Source: Granulosicoccus sp963833195
GTDB taxonomy: Bacteria; Pseudomonadota; Gammaproteobacteria; Granulosicoccales; Granulosicoccaceae
DNA: 64,000 nt
Assembly (NCBI GenBank): GCA_963833195.1
Contig: CAWHXF010000028.1
Coordinates: 744,001-808,000, forward strand
Direction of reading: 5' to 3'
Position numbers and translations under genes: made by a program. Below the pieces are notes generated by a model that ran no database searches, was not told the origin of the DNA, and worked only from the letters and a program-made list of their open reading frames with translations. Shown piece after piece: positions 52,792-61,604 of the stretch. Each line of letters opens with the position of its first letter. Position 1 is the stretch's first letter.

Positions 52792-53894
52792 GAGACCGAG
52801 TGTCCGGCAAGCTCGCGGGCCCGAGCGAGGCGTTCGTCGAACACCGCCCTCGCCGCCTTCCACGCTCCGGCGTCGAGCGCGTCGATGGCGAGCAGGTGCG
52901 GCAGCAACTGATTCGCGAAGTCTTCGCTGCTCTCCTTCGGCAGCAAGGACGGCAGGTGGTCGATGGCCACGAGATCGACGGGTGCAGCGCCGTCGACGAT
53001 GCGCACGACGGGGTGCGCGAGCGTCGTCGGCTCCGCGTACAGCGGCAGCGGGTTGGCGGCTGAATACGGATCGCAGCCCACGTCCACGATGGCGCGCAGG
53101 CGGCGATCGGGCGCGGCCTTCAATGCCTTCAACGTGGTGAACGGCGGTATCGGGGCATTCACGAACGCGCAGCTCACGAGCGCGTCGTGGTCGAGCACCT
53201 CGGCGAACGGTCCGCCCGCCGCCGTCTCCGCCACGTCCCAGCGCGTCACGCGCGCGCCCGCCGCCTCGCACAGCGCCGCCGCCCCCCGGCCGCTGCGCCC
53301 GTTCGCACCGATGACGAGCACGCGCGGCGCATCGGCCGAGCGCGCATCGCCGGAGCGCGCATCGAGCGCCGCGCGCACGTCCGCGACGAGCGCGTCGGCA
53401 TCCGGCCAGGCTTCCAGCGGCGATGGCAACCGATCGGTCAGCACGAGCAGCGCGAGCGCCGCGCCGACGAAGCCCGCGTGATGACCGAACGCCGCGACGC
53501 GCCGATCGTCTTCGTCGACGAGGTATTCCAGGTCGTAGAGCGTGCCTCCACCCGCATCGAACGCGCGCAGCGTCTCGGCCCAGCCTCGCTGTCCCTTGTA
53601 GGCGTGCTGGAAGTGCACGTGTCGATGCGTGAACGGACCGGAGGCGGGGTCTAGCTCCTTGAGCCCCAGCACGATGGCGTCCGGCGGTGCCGAACGCCAC
53701 GCGCCGGGCTCCGCGATGCGTGCGCCGAGCGCCGCGTAGTCCTCGATGTCGAACGCGCGGTGCGCCGAGCGTTCCACGACGAGCGGATAGCCCGCCCGTG
53801 CGAGCTCGGCCGCGGCCGAGGGTGGCAGCAACGTGCGGCGCTCGCCGGGCTTCGTCTCGTCGCGCAGCCACAGCGTGGGCTTCGGTGGCGTCAT
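52788..53894 (-). CDS. Saccharopine dehydrogenase-like protein (LYS1 type)
   Basis: A 368-residue protein resembling NAD-dependent, lysine-forming saccharopine dehydrogenases and alanine dehydrogenases. Family marks are Trp-Leu-Arg-Asp-Glu-Thr-Lys-Pro-Gly-Glu-Arg-Arg near residue 9, Gly-Leu-Lys-Glu-Leu near residue 77, Phe-Gln-His-Ala-Tyr-Lys-Gly-Gln with catalytic-type His and Lys near residue 96, and Thr-Leu-Tyr-Asp-Leu-Glu-Tyr-Leu. The Rossmann-like motif is Val-Ile-Gly-Ala-Asn-Gly-Arg-Ser-Gly-Arg-Gly near residue 195. LYS1 enzymes interconvert saccharopine with lysine and 2-oxoglutarate. Bacteria with this gene alone may use it in lysine catabolism; no partner enzyme is nearby. Overlaps selD and the next gene by four bases each. 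Confidence 0.75.
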   Translation of the reverse strand: MTPPKPTLWLRDETKPGERRTLLPPSAAAELARAGYPLVVERSAHRAFDIEDYAALGARIAEPGAWRSAPPDAIVLGLKELDPASGPFTHRHVHFQHAYKGQRGWAETLRAFDAGGGTLYDLEYLVDEDDRRVAAFGHHAGFVGAALALLVLTDRLPSPLEAWPDADALVADVRAALDARSGDARSADAPRVLVIGANGRSGRGAAALCEAAGARVTRWDVAETAAGGPFAEVLDHDALVSCAFVNAPIPPFTTLKALKAAPDRRLRAIVDVGCDPYSAANPLPLYAEPTTLAHPVVRIVDGAAPVDLVAIDHLPSLLPKESSEDFANQLLPHLLAIDALDAGAWKAARAVFDERLARARELAGHSVS

Positions 53895-56178
53895 GTACCG
53901 GCTCCGTTGACGGGTATGGCGAAGCGGTGCGCGTCCGCCTCGACGATGGTGCCGACGATGGCGGCGTCCGGGGCGCCGTCCGCCCGCAAGGCGACGACGG
54001 CGGCATCGGCGCGTTCGGCGGGCACGACGGCCAGCAGGCCGCCCGCGGTCTGCGGATCGGCGAGCAGGAAGGCGTGTGCCGGTTCCAGTGCGGCGGCGCC
54101 GTCGAAGCGCTCGACGCTCGCGCGGTTCGACGACCAGGCCGAGCTGTGCACACCGGCGCGTGCCAGCGCCAGGGCGCCCGGCAGCAGCGGCACGCCGGCC
54201 ACGTCGATGGACGCGTGCAGCGTCGACAACGGGGCCAGCAACCGTTCCACGTGTCCGGCGAGGCCGAAGCCCGTGACGTCGGTCATGCCGCGCGCGCCGT
54301 GCTCGCGCAGCACCGCTGCGGCGCGCGCCTGCCCGGCGCCCATCGTGCGCAGCGCGGCGCTCACGTCCGGGCCACGGGCGGAGCCGCGCATGAGGCCCGC
54401 GAAGACGGTGCCGGTGCCGAGCGGCGCGGTGAGCACCAGCGCATCGCCCGCCCGCGCGTCGACCTCGAAGCTCGAGCGCGCGGCGCGAACGCGTTCAGCG
54501 CGAGCCCGATCGACAACTCCGGCCCCTCGCCCGTGTGCCCGCCGACGAGCTGCACGCCGTGCGCGCGCAGCACGTCCTGCACGCCCGCCAGGATCTGCGC
54601 GAGCTCCCGCCGTTGCACGTCCTCCGAAGCGGGGGGCATGATCAGGGTCAGCAGCGCCGAGTGGGGTCGAGCATCGAGGGTCAGCACGTCGCCGAGCGCG
54701 TGCAGCGTCGCGATGCGCGCGAACGTCCACGGATCGTCCACCAGCGCGCTGAGCTGATCGACCGACTGCACGAGCAGCGCATCGCCCGGATCGACGACGG
54801 TGGCATCGCGAGCGTCGCGCAGACCCACCACCACGTCCTTCCCCGCGTCGCCGACCGCATCCGCCAGCGCATCCGCCAGCGCATCGGCCAGCACGTCGCT
54901 CCCGACCTTCGCGCCGCAGCCGCGGCAGCGCGGTCCGCGCAGTGCCGCACGCTCGGCCTCGGCGTGCGCGGTCCCGTTGTGCGCCGCATGGGCGATGAGC
55001 GCATCGGGCACGATCGCCGGCGGGCCGCCGACGGGCATGGGCGGCAGCTCCGAGAAGCGCCGCATGAACTCGCCGTCGATGTGATCCTTCCAGCGCCACA
55101 CCCACGCGCCCCGCACGCGCAGCGGCCCGCGGCTGGCGATGGCGCGCTTCGGCCCCGTGGCCATGAGACTCAGGAAACCGCGCTGCGGCGTCCACGGCCG
55201 CAGCGGCTCGCCCAGCAGCGTGCGCCGCAGGTTCTCCAGCAGCGCCGGTGCCTGGCGCACGGCGTAGACGCCCGCCTTCGGCGCCGGCGTGTCGCGTTGC
55301 GTGCCGATGTCGCCCACCGCGAACACGAAGGGGTGCGAGGTGCTGCGCAGGTACGCGTCCGTCTCGACGAAGCCGCGATCGTCGGTGGCGAAGCCCGCCT
55401 GCGCCGGCCAGTCCGGGCCGGTGGCGCCGGTGCACCAGACGAGCTCGTCGAGAACGAGCCGGCGTTCGTCCGTCGCGACGAGCGTCGGGCCCGCCTCGAC
55501 GCGCGCCACGTCGAAGTCCGCGTGCACGACCACCCCGCCCTCCTGCGCCGCGTCGAGTGCCATGCGGCCGACCGCCGGCGGTCGGCCCCCGAGCGGCAGC
55601 GCGTCTCGTACCACCCAGTGCATCGTGCAACCCTCGGCGGGCAGCGCGTGGCGCATGGCCATGCAGATCTCGAAGCCGCCGGCGCCCGAGCCCACCACGG
55701 CGACGTCGAGCGGCGCGTCGGGCACGTCCCCGGTACTCATGCGCGCCGACAACGCGTGCCAGCGCTCCGCGAAGTCGTGCACGGGCTTCACGGGCACCGA
55801 GTGCTCGCGCGCGCCCGGCACGGACAGGTCCGGCGTGGAGCCGGTGTCGAGCGACAGCAGATCGAAGCCGAGCGCCGGGCGGTCGCCGTCGAAGCTCAGC
55901 ATGCGCGCGTCGAGATCGAGCCCGGTCATGCGCGCCTCGATGAAGCGCACGCCGGCCCAGGCGCACAGCCTGCGCAGGTCGATGTGGACGTCGTCGAAAC
56001 CGTAGTGGCCCGCGACGTAGCCCGGCAACATGCCCGAATACGGCGTCAGGCAGTTCTCCGACACCAGCACCAGGCGCACGCCGGGCAGCGGGCGCATGCC
56101 CCAGGAGCGGATCAGGAGCGCGTGCGCGTGCCCGCCGCCGACGAGCACGACCTCGCGCAGCACCGGCACGCCGGGCAT
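53891..56178 (-). pseudogene. selD: NDH-like/SelD selenophosphate synthetase fusion with apparent frameshift
   Basis: The first part, from the ATG at 56178 to about 54480, encodes an FAD/NAD-binding NDH-2-like domain (Val-Leu-Val-Gly-Gly-Gly-His-Ala-His, residue 10 on; Val-Val-Gly-Ser-Gly-Ala-Gly-Gly, near 160) and the start of SelD with its conserved Gly-Cys-Gly-Ala-Lys near residue 435. Such NDH-SelD fusions are known in several proteobacteria and cyanobacteria. At about 54470-54490, after Gly-Leu-Ala-Leu-Asn-Ala-Phe-Ala-Pro, SelD homology moves to another frame and continues (Gly-Asp-Ala-Leu-Val-Leu-Thr, Thr-Asp-Val-Thr-Gly-Phe-Gly) to a normal end at 53891. A one- or two-base error or mutation lies there; all else looks complete. 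If real, SelD activity is lost. It makes selenophosphate from selenide and ATP for MnmH. Confidence 0.78.
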
Positions 56179-57302
56179 CACTTCGGCGCGCGCGCCTCGG
56201 TCCAGGCCAGGATCGCGTCCGCGTCGCCCGTGTGGAGGTTGCGCCGATCGCGGCCGGCCATCTGGTAGTCGTACATCGGGTCGTAGTAGCCGGTCAGCAG
56301 CAGCTCGATGCACGCCGCGTAGCCCGAGACGTCGCCGCGCTCGCGGTGCGCTTCCAGTGCGTCCTCCAGCAGGCGGGAGGCGAGCCCGTAGCGCTCCGCG
56401 CCCAGGCGCTTGACGATGCGCGACAGGCTCGCGCGGTGATGTTCAGCGTAGGCGTCGAAGCCCGCCTCCGGGCCATCGCGCGCGACGAAGCGCGCGAGCA
56501 GGTCGTGCACGTAGTCCGCCATGCAGTTCGCGACGCGCTCCTCGATCGGGGCTTCGAGCACCACCGCGTCACTCGCCTTCATGGCGGCCTGCAGCACGGG
56601 GGGCAGGCAGACGCGGCCGATGAGCTTCGCCTCGTCCTCCAGGTAGACGGTGCCCGTTCCTCGTGCCTCGAGTTTCATGAGCTCGATGGTCACGCGGTTC
56701 TCGAAGTCGATGTTCGTCGGCTGCGCGGTGGCCATGCCGCCGAAGCTCGAGCCGCGATGGTGCGCGATGCCCTCGAGATCGACGGCCCGCTTCAGACGCT
56801 CGATCAGCAGCGTCTTGCCGGTGCCCGTTCGGCCGGCCACGAGCACGAACGGCAATCTCGTGCACAACCGCTCCAGCTCGCCGATCAGGCACTGGCGCAG
56901 CGCCTTGTAGCCGCCGGGCACGAGCGGGTAGTCGACGCCCGCCTCGCGCAGCCATGTCTGCACGATGTGCGAGCGCAGGCCGCCGCGGAAACAGTACAGC
57001 GCGCCTTCGGGGTGCGCTTCGGCGAAGGCCTTCCAGCGCTGCGTGCGCACGCGCCGCTCGTCCGCTCCGACGAGCTTCGCGCCGAGCTCGATGGCCGCCT
57101 GCTGACCGGCCTGCTTGTAGCGCGTGCCGACGGCGTGGCGCTCCTCGTCGGTCATGAGGGGCAGGTTCACCGACGCGGGGAACGCGCCCTTGCCGAATTC
57201 GACGGGGGCGCGGGTGTCGATCAGCGGCACGTCGTCGAGGAAGAGCCGCCGGACGTCATCGACGGTCGGGCCCGCGACGCCGAGCACGTCGACCGCACTC
57301 AT
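56178..57302 (-). CDS. mnmH: tRNA 2-selenouridine synthase MnmH (SelU)
   Basis: A 374-residue protein with an N-terminal rhodanese domain and a P-loop domain. The rhodanese catalytic Cys104 sits in Tyr-Cys-Phe-Arg-Gly-Gly-Leu-Arg-Ser, the MnmH form of that loop, and the P-loop is GRTGTGKT at 157-164. The later Arg-Gly-Ser-Ser-Phe-Gly-Gly and the acidic Tyr-Leu-Glu-Asp-Glu-Ala-Lys-Leu-Ile-Gly are conserved. It replaces sulfur by selenium at the tRNA wobble 2-thiouridine, using selenophosphate from SelD, first via S-geranylation. ATG overlaps the argG stop (ATGA), and its own stop overlaps the selD ATG (TGATG). Confidence 0.92.
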   Translation of the reverse strand: MSAVDVLGVAGPTVDDVRRLFLDDVPLIDTRAPVEFGKGAFPASVNLPLMTDEERHAVGTRYKQAGQQAAIELGAKLVGADERRVRTQRWKAFAEAHPEGALYCFRGGLRSHIVQTWLREAGVDYPLVPGGYKALRQCLIGELERLCTRLPFVLVAGRTGTGKTLLIERLKRAVDLEGIAHHRGSSFGGMATAQPTNIDFENRVTIELMKLEARGTGTVYLEDEAKLIGRVCLPPVLQAAMKASDAVVLEAPIEERVANCMADYVHDLLARFVARDGPEAGFDAYAEHHRASLSRIVKRLGAERYGLASRLLEDALEAHRERGDVSGYAACIELLLTGYYDPMYDYQMAGRDRRNLHTGDADAILAWTEARAPK

Positions 57303-58636
57303 TCGTCCGCGGAATCGCCCTCGACGAGCAGCCTGAGCTCGCTGCCGGGCAATGCGCCGCGCGCGGCGTAACCGCGCAGCTTCTCGCGCGAGTCCGCGAT
57401 GTCGAGGTTCCTCAAGGACAGCTGACCGATGCGCTCCACGGGTCCGAAGGCCTCGTCCTCGACACGCTCCATGGACAGGTTCTCGGGCGCGTAGGTGAGC
57501 GCGTCGCCCTTCGTGTCGAGGATCGTGTAGTCGTCGCCGCGACGCAGCTCCAGCGTGACCGTGCCCGAGACGCTCTGCCCGACCCACTTCTGCAACGCGT
57601 CGCGCAACATCAGGCACTGCGGATCGAACCAGCGGCCCTGGTAGAGGTACTTGCCCAGCCGTCGGCCGAGGCTCCGGTACTCGTCGAGCGTGTCCTCGTT
57701 GTGTATGCCGTTCAGGAGGCGTTCGTACGCGATGTGCAGCAACGCCATGCCGGGAGCCTCGTAGATGCCGCGGCTCTTCGCTTCGATGATGCGGTTCTCG
57801 ATCTGGTCGCACATGCCGAGGCCGTGCCGACCGCCGATGCGGTTCGCCTCCATGAAGAGCTTCACCCGGTCGTCGAAGCGCTTGCCGTTCAGCGCGACGG
57901 GAAAGCCCGCCTCGAACTCGACGCCGACTTCCTCGGCGGCGATCTCGACCGACGGATCCCAGAACTTCACGCCCATGATGGGCTCCACGATGCGCATGCC
58001 GCGATCGAGGAACTCGAGATCCTTGGCCTCGTGGGTCGCGCCCAGCATGTTCGAATCGGTGCTGTAGGCCTTCTCCTTGGAAGCGCGGTACTCGAAGCCG
58101 TTGTCGACGAGGAACTGGCTCATCTCGGCGCGCCCGCCGAGCTCGGCGACGAACGTGGGGTCCAGCCAGGGCTTGTAGATGCGCAGGTTCGCGTTGGCCA
58201 TCAGACCGTAGCGATAGAAGCGCTCGATGTCGTTGCCCTTGTAGGTCGAGCCATCGCCCCAGATGTGGACGTCGTCCTGCTCCATCGCGCGCACCAGCAG
58301 CGTGCCGGTCACGACGCGCCCGAGAGGTGTCGTGTTGAAGTAGCGCTTGCCGCCGCTCTCGATGTGGAACGCGCCGCACTGGATCGCCACCATGCCTTCG
58401 TTGACGAGGATGGCCTTGCAGTCCACGGTGCGCGAAAGCTCCGCGCCGTAGCCCTTCGCGCGACGCGAGATGTCCTCGAAGTCGTCCTCGTCGGGCTGCC
58501 CCAGATCCGCCGTGTAGGCGCACGGCACCGCCCCCTTGGCGCGCATCCAGGCGATGGCCGCGGACGTGTCTAGGCCACCCGAAAACGCGATGCCGACGCG
58601 CTCGTCTACCGGAAGGGACTGGAGGATCTTGCTCAT
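57299..58636 (-). CDS. argG: Argininosuccinate synthase
   Basis: A 445-residue argininosuccinate synthase of the longer (E. coli-type, about 447 residues) class. The ATP pyrophosphatase loop Ser-Gly-Gly-Leu-Asp-Thr-Ser is at residues 19-25, with Tyr-Thr-Ala-Asp-Leu-Gly-Gln next. It joins citrulline and aspartate with ATP in arginine synthesis. The start at 58636 (Met-Ser-Lys-Ile-Leu) matches the family; an ATG 11 codons upstream is a poor alternative. It leads a chain of overlapping genes (mnmH, selD fusion, saccharopine dehydrogenase-like, flavin reductase-like) that have no obvious relation to arginine. A CAGCCC/GGGCTG inverted repeat at about 58711-58736 lies upstream. Confidence 0.92.
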   Translation of the reverse strand: MSKILQSLPVDERVGIAFSGGLDTSAAIAWMRAKGAVPCAYTADLGQPDEDDFEDISRRAKGYGAELSRTVDCKAILVNEGMVAIQCGAFHIESGGKRYFNTTPLGRVVTGTLLVRAMEQDDVHIWGDGSTYKGNDIERFYRYGLMANANLRIYKPWLDPTFVAELGGRAEMSQFLVDNGFEYRASKEKAYSTDSNMLGATHEAKDLEFLDRGMRIVEPIMGVKFWDPSVEIAAEEVGVEFEAGFPVALNGKRFDDRVKLFMEANRIGGRHGLGMCDQIENRIIEAKSRGIYEAPGMALLHIAYERLLNGIHNEDTLDEYRSLGRRLGKYLYQGRWFDPQCLMLRDALQKWVGQSVSGTVTLELRRGDDYTILDTKGDALTYAPENLSMERVEDEAFGPVERIGQLSLRNLDIADSREKLRGYAARGALPGSELRLLVEGDSADE

Positions 58637-58710
58637 GAACAGGGGCCCTGGGCCTTGGGGTCGGACCACGCCAAGCCGTTGAACTGCAAGGAGAAAGACC
58701 TCCCCGCAGC

Positions 58711-58736
58711 CCTGATACGGCCCTTATACGGGGCTG
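58711..58736 (-). other. Inverted repeat in the argG upstream region
   Basis: CAGCCC (58711-58716) and GGGCTG (58731-58736) flank a segment with two ATACGG repeats. On the minus strand a TATAAG-like -10 string lies inside it, 85-95 bases from the argG ATG. It may be a hairpin in the leader or an operator; no ArgR box is recognised. Confidence 0.3.
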
Positions 58737-58819
58737 AGCCGGCAATTCTACGTCGATTAGCGCGCGGCTCCACCGCAGCGTGAGACGCTGCGCGCGCCGT
58801 CGCACCACGGAACGCCCCC

Positions 58820-60463
58820 TTGCCCGCCCCCGCCGCCGCGCCGGCCCCCTCCGCGCTCTCCCCGCTGCGCACGCCCGCGTTCCGGAACCTGTGGCTCGCG
58901 AACGTCTCGTCGAACTTCGGCGCGCTCGTGCAGGGCGTCGGGGCGGCCTGGCTCATGACCTCCTTGACGAGCGCCGAGTCCATGGTCGCGCTCGTGCAGG
59001 CCTCCGCCACGCTGCCCGTCGTCGTGCTGTCCCTGCTCGCCGGCGCGGTGGCCGACAGCTTCGACCGGCGCCGCGTCATGATCGTGGCGCAGGGCTTCAT
59101 GCTGGCGGTGTCGGTGCTGCTCGCCCTGGCCGCCTGGGCGGGACTGATCACCCCCTGGCTGCTGCTCGGCTTCACGTTCCTGATCGGCTGCGGCGGCGCG
59201 ATGAACAACCCGTCCTGGCAGGCGTCCGTCGGCGACCTCGTGCCGCGCGACCAGCTCGCCGCGGCGGTGACGCTGAACAGCGTCGGCTTCAACCTCGTGC
59301 GCGGCGTGGGCCCTGCGGTCGGCGGTGCGATCGTGGCCGCGGCCGGCGCGGCCGCGGCCTTCGCGACGAACGCGGCGAGCTACGTCGCGCTGCTGGTGGT
59401 GCTCGCGCGGTGGCGACCCGAGACGCTCGCGGCGGATCTGCCGCGCGCGCCGCTCGGCAGCGCCATCGGCGAGGGGCTGCGCTACGTCGCCATGTCGCCG
59501 AGCGTCGGCAAGGTGATGCTGCGCGCGTTCGCGTTCGGCACCTGCAGCATCGCGGTGCTGGCCTTGCTGCCGCTGGTCGCGCAGGGGCTCGGCGACGGCG
59601 GGGCGTTGCTGTACGGCCTGTTGCTCGGCACCTTCGGCGCCGGGGCGGTGCTCGGCGCGTTCGCGCTCGGCCCGGCGCGCGAGCGGCTGTCGAGCGAGAC
59701 CCTGACGCGCGGCACCTTCGTCGCGTTCGCGGGCTGCGCGGCCCTCGTGGCGAGCACGTCGAACGTCTGGCTGACGGGCGCGGCGCTGGTGCTCGGCGGC
59801 GCGGCCTGGGTCGTCACCATCTCGACCTTCAACGTGACGGTCCAGCTCTCCACGCCGCGCTGGGTCGTGGGCCGCGCGCTGTCGCTCTACCAGATGGCGG
59901 TGTTCGGCGGCATGGCGTCGGGCAGCTGGCTCTGGGGTCGGGTGGCCGAGGCGCAGAGCGTCGAGCGCGCCCTCCTCTGGGCGGCGCTCGGGCTGCTCGG
60001 CGGCTCCGCGCTGGGCCTGCGCGTGCCGCTGCCGGAGCGCACCCGGCTCGATCTCGATCCGCTGAACCGCTGGACCCGACCGCGCGTGGAGCTGGACCTG
60101 AGGCCCAGGAGCGGCCCGATCTCCATCGACGTGGAGTACCTGATCGACGAGGCCGACGTGGACGCGTTCCTGGACGTGATGGGCGAGCGCAGGCGCCAGC
60201 GCCGGCGCGATGGCGCGCGTCGCTGGACGCTGTCGCGCGACATGGAACGCCCCGAGCGCTGGCTCGAGAGCTACCAGATCCCGACGTGGGTCGAGTACCT
60301 CGCCTACAACCGCCGCGCGACGCGGGAGGATGCCTCGATAGGCGATCGGCTGCGCGCGCTGCACACCGGCACGGAACGCCCGAAGGTACACCGCATGATC
60401 GTGCGCAGGGCGGCCCGGGGGAGGAACGATCCGGTGCCGAGAATACCGCTGGATATTCACTGA
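58820..60463 (+). CDS. MFS exporter with C-terminal soluble domain (MFS_3/EntS-like)
   Basis: A 547-residue protein. Residues about 15-420 are twelve membrane segments of the MFS_3 (EntS/transmembrane secretion effector) family. Early marks are Pro-Ala-Phe-Arg-Asn-Leu-Trp-Leu-Ala-Asn and the loop motif Gly-Ala-Val-Ala-Asp-Ser-Phe-Asp-Arg-Arg-Arg; Asn-Asn-Pro-Ser-Trp-Gln-Ala follows in helix 4. The final 110 residues are soluble and resemble the small alpha-beta (ABM-like) domain found in this subgroup, with Tyr-Leu-Ile-Asp-Glu-Ala-Asp and a Glu-Arg-Trp-Leu-Glu-Ser-Tyr stretch. The start is a TTG. Related proteins export siderophores or drugs; substrate unknown. Confidence 0.8.
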   Translation: MPAPAAAPAPSALSPLRTPAFRNLWLANVSSNFGALVQGVGAAWLMTSLTSAESMVALVQASATLPVVVLSLLAGAVADSFDRRRVMIVAQGFMLAVSVLLALAAWAGLITPWLLLGFTFLIGCGGAMNNPSWQASVGDLVPRDQLAAAVTLNSVGFNLVRGVGPAVGGAIVAAAGAAAAFATNAASYVALLVVLARWRPETLAADLPRAPLGSAIGEGLRYVAMSPSVGKVMLRAFAFGTCSIAVLALLPLVAQGLGDGGALLYGLLLGTFGAGAVLGAFALGPARERLSSETLTRGTFVAFAGCAALVASTSNVWLTGAALVLGGAAWVVTISTFNVTVQLSTPRWVVGRALSLYQMAVFGGMASGSWLWGRVAEAQSVERALLWAALGLLGGSALGLRVPLPERTRLDLDPLNRWTRPRVELDLRPRSGPISIDVEYLIDEADVDAFLDVMGERRRQRRRDGARRWTLSRDMERPERWLESYQIPTWVEYLAYNRRATREDASIGDRLRALHTGTERPKVHRMIVRRAARGRNDPVPRIPLDIH

Positions 60464-60531
60464 AACGGCCTCGCGATCCGGACGGAGGGCGTATATGTTC
60501 CCCATCCAGACCTTGCGAGAAATTCACGTTC

Positions 60532-61506
60532 ATGGCCACGCGACGATCCGGCGCCCGTGTCGCGCCGCTGCTGTCCTGCCTCGCGCTCGGGCTTGCCGCC
60601 TGTAGCGACGACGGCGCGCTCGTCGAGCCGTCCGTCGAGCCGTCCGTCGACCCGGGCAGTCGCGAGAACCGAGCGACGGACGCCTTCATGGAGCGGATGG
60701 AGCTGCCCCTCGTCGGCACGCGTTGGGAGGCCGAGGCCTTCGTCGCGCCGACGGGCTACAAGCAGGTGCTGTTCTCGGGCGTGGACTACACGCTCGAGTT
60801 CGGCCCGAACGAGGTGCGGGTGTCCGACGGCTGCAACGCCGGAAGCGGAACGTATGCGGTGGAAGGCGACATGCTCGAGATCACCGGCGTGGCGCTCACG
60901 GAGATCGCCTGCGACCTGTCCGCGGACGAGCTCGCCGAACAGGCCCTGGTGGGCACGATACTGCCCTCGATCGAGAGCTTCGATGTGCGCGGGGACCGGC
61001 TGGTGCTCTCCTCGTTCGACGGCTCCGCGCTCGTCTTCCGTGGCCAGCCCATCGGCGAGGTCGTGTCCGCCGTCGGCATCGATCCCGAGTACATCGACGG
61101 CGAGAACGTGCCCTTCCTGGTGCTGGCCGACTCCGAGGGGGGCAACCTCTCGGCGGACGTGCCCGCGCGCTTCGTGACGGTCGACGACGCGGGCTCCTTC
61201 GAACAGCTGTGGAGCAACGCCTACTCCCGCGACCCGGCGTTCCCCGTCCCCGACGTGGACTTCGACGTCGGCAGCGTCGTGGCCGTGTTCTCGCCGCTGC
61301 GTCCGTCGCTCGGCTACGACATCACGGTGGACGCCGTCGTCGCGGGCGATCCGCGCCCGACGATCCGCGTGACGACGACGGTGCCGGGCAGGAACTGCAT
61401 CACCGCCCAGGCCGTGTCCTTGCCGTTCGAGTTCGTTGCCGTACCCTCCGTGCTGCCGGCTCCGATCTTCGAGGAGCGCACCGTCGAGGGCCCGGCCTGC
61501 GACTGA
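60532..61506 (+). CDS. META domain and PrcB_C domain lipoprotein
   Basis: A 324-residue lipoprotein with lipobox Leu-Ala-Ala-Cys (Cys24). A short acidic region with a Val-Glu-Pro-Ser repeat follows. Residues about 55-175 resemble a META/HslJ domain: Leu-Val-Gly-Thr-Arg-Trp-Glu-Ala, then Val-Ser-Asp-Gly-Cys-Asn-Ala-Gly-Ser-Gly-Thr-Tyr and an Ile-Ala-Cys. Residues about 200-315 resemble the PrcB_C domain, with Phe-Val-Thr-Val-Asp-Asp, Ser-Val-Val-Ala-Val-Phe-Ser-Pro, then Gly-Tyr-Asp-Ile and a final Pro-Phe-Glu-Phe-Val-Ala-Val. The two domains together suggest an envelope stress or protease-associated lipoprotein; no enzymatic motif is seen. Outer-membrane location is likely. Confidence 0.72.
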   Translation: MATRRSGARVAPLLSCLALGLAACSDDGALVEPSVEPSVDPGSRENRATDAFMERMELPLVGTRWEAEAFVAPTGYKQVLFSGVDYTLEFGPNEVRVSDGCNAGSGTYAVEGDMLEITGVALTEIACDLSADELAEQALVGTILPSIESFDVRGDRLVLSSFDGSALVFRGQPIGEVVSAVGIDPEYIDGENVPFLVLADSEGGNLSADVPARFVTVDDAGSFEQLWSNAYSRDPAFPVPDVDFDVGSVVAVFSPLRPSLGYDITVDAVVAGDPRPTIRVTTTVPGRNCITAQAVSLPFEFVAVPSVLPAPIFEERTVEGPACD

Positions 61507-61523
61507 CGCACCGTGGCGGTGCG
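61507..61523 (+). terminator. Hairpin after the META lipoprotein (weak terminator candidate)
   Basis: CGCACCG, three-base loop, CGGTGCG forms a seven-base stem directly after the stop. No T-tract follows, so termination is uncertain; it may protect the 3' end. Confidence 0.35.
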
Positions 61524-61604
61524 ATCTGTAGCTTCAACGCCGAAACGGGTCCGGAGTGGCCCGGGCCCGTAAGCTAGAGGGCCACTCGTCGTACCGTCCA
61601 GCCG

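Noticed and set aside
58637..58760. ArgR operator before argG
   Set aside because: Only a CAGCCC/GGGCTG inverted repeat is seen; it does not match the AT-rich ArgR consensus.
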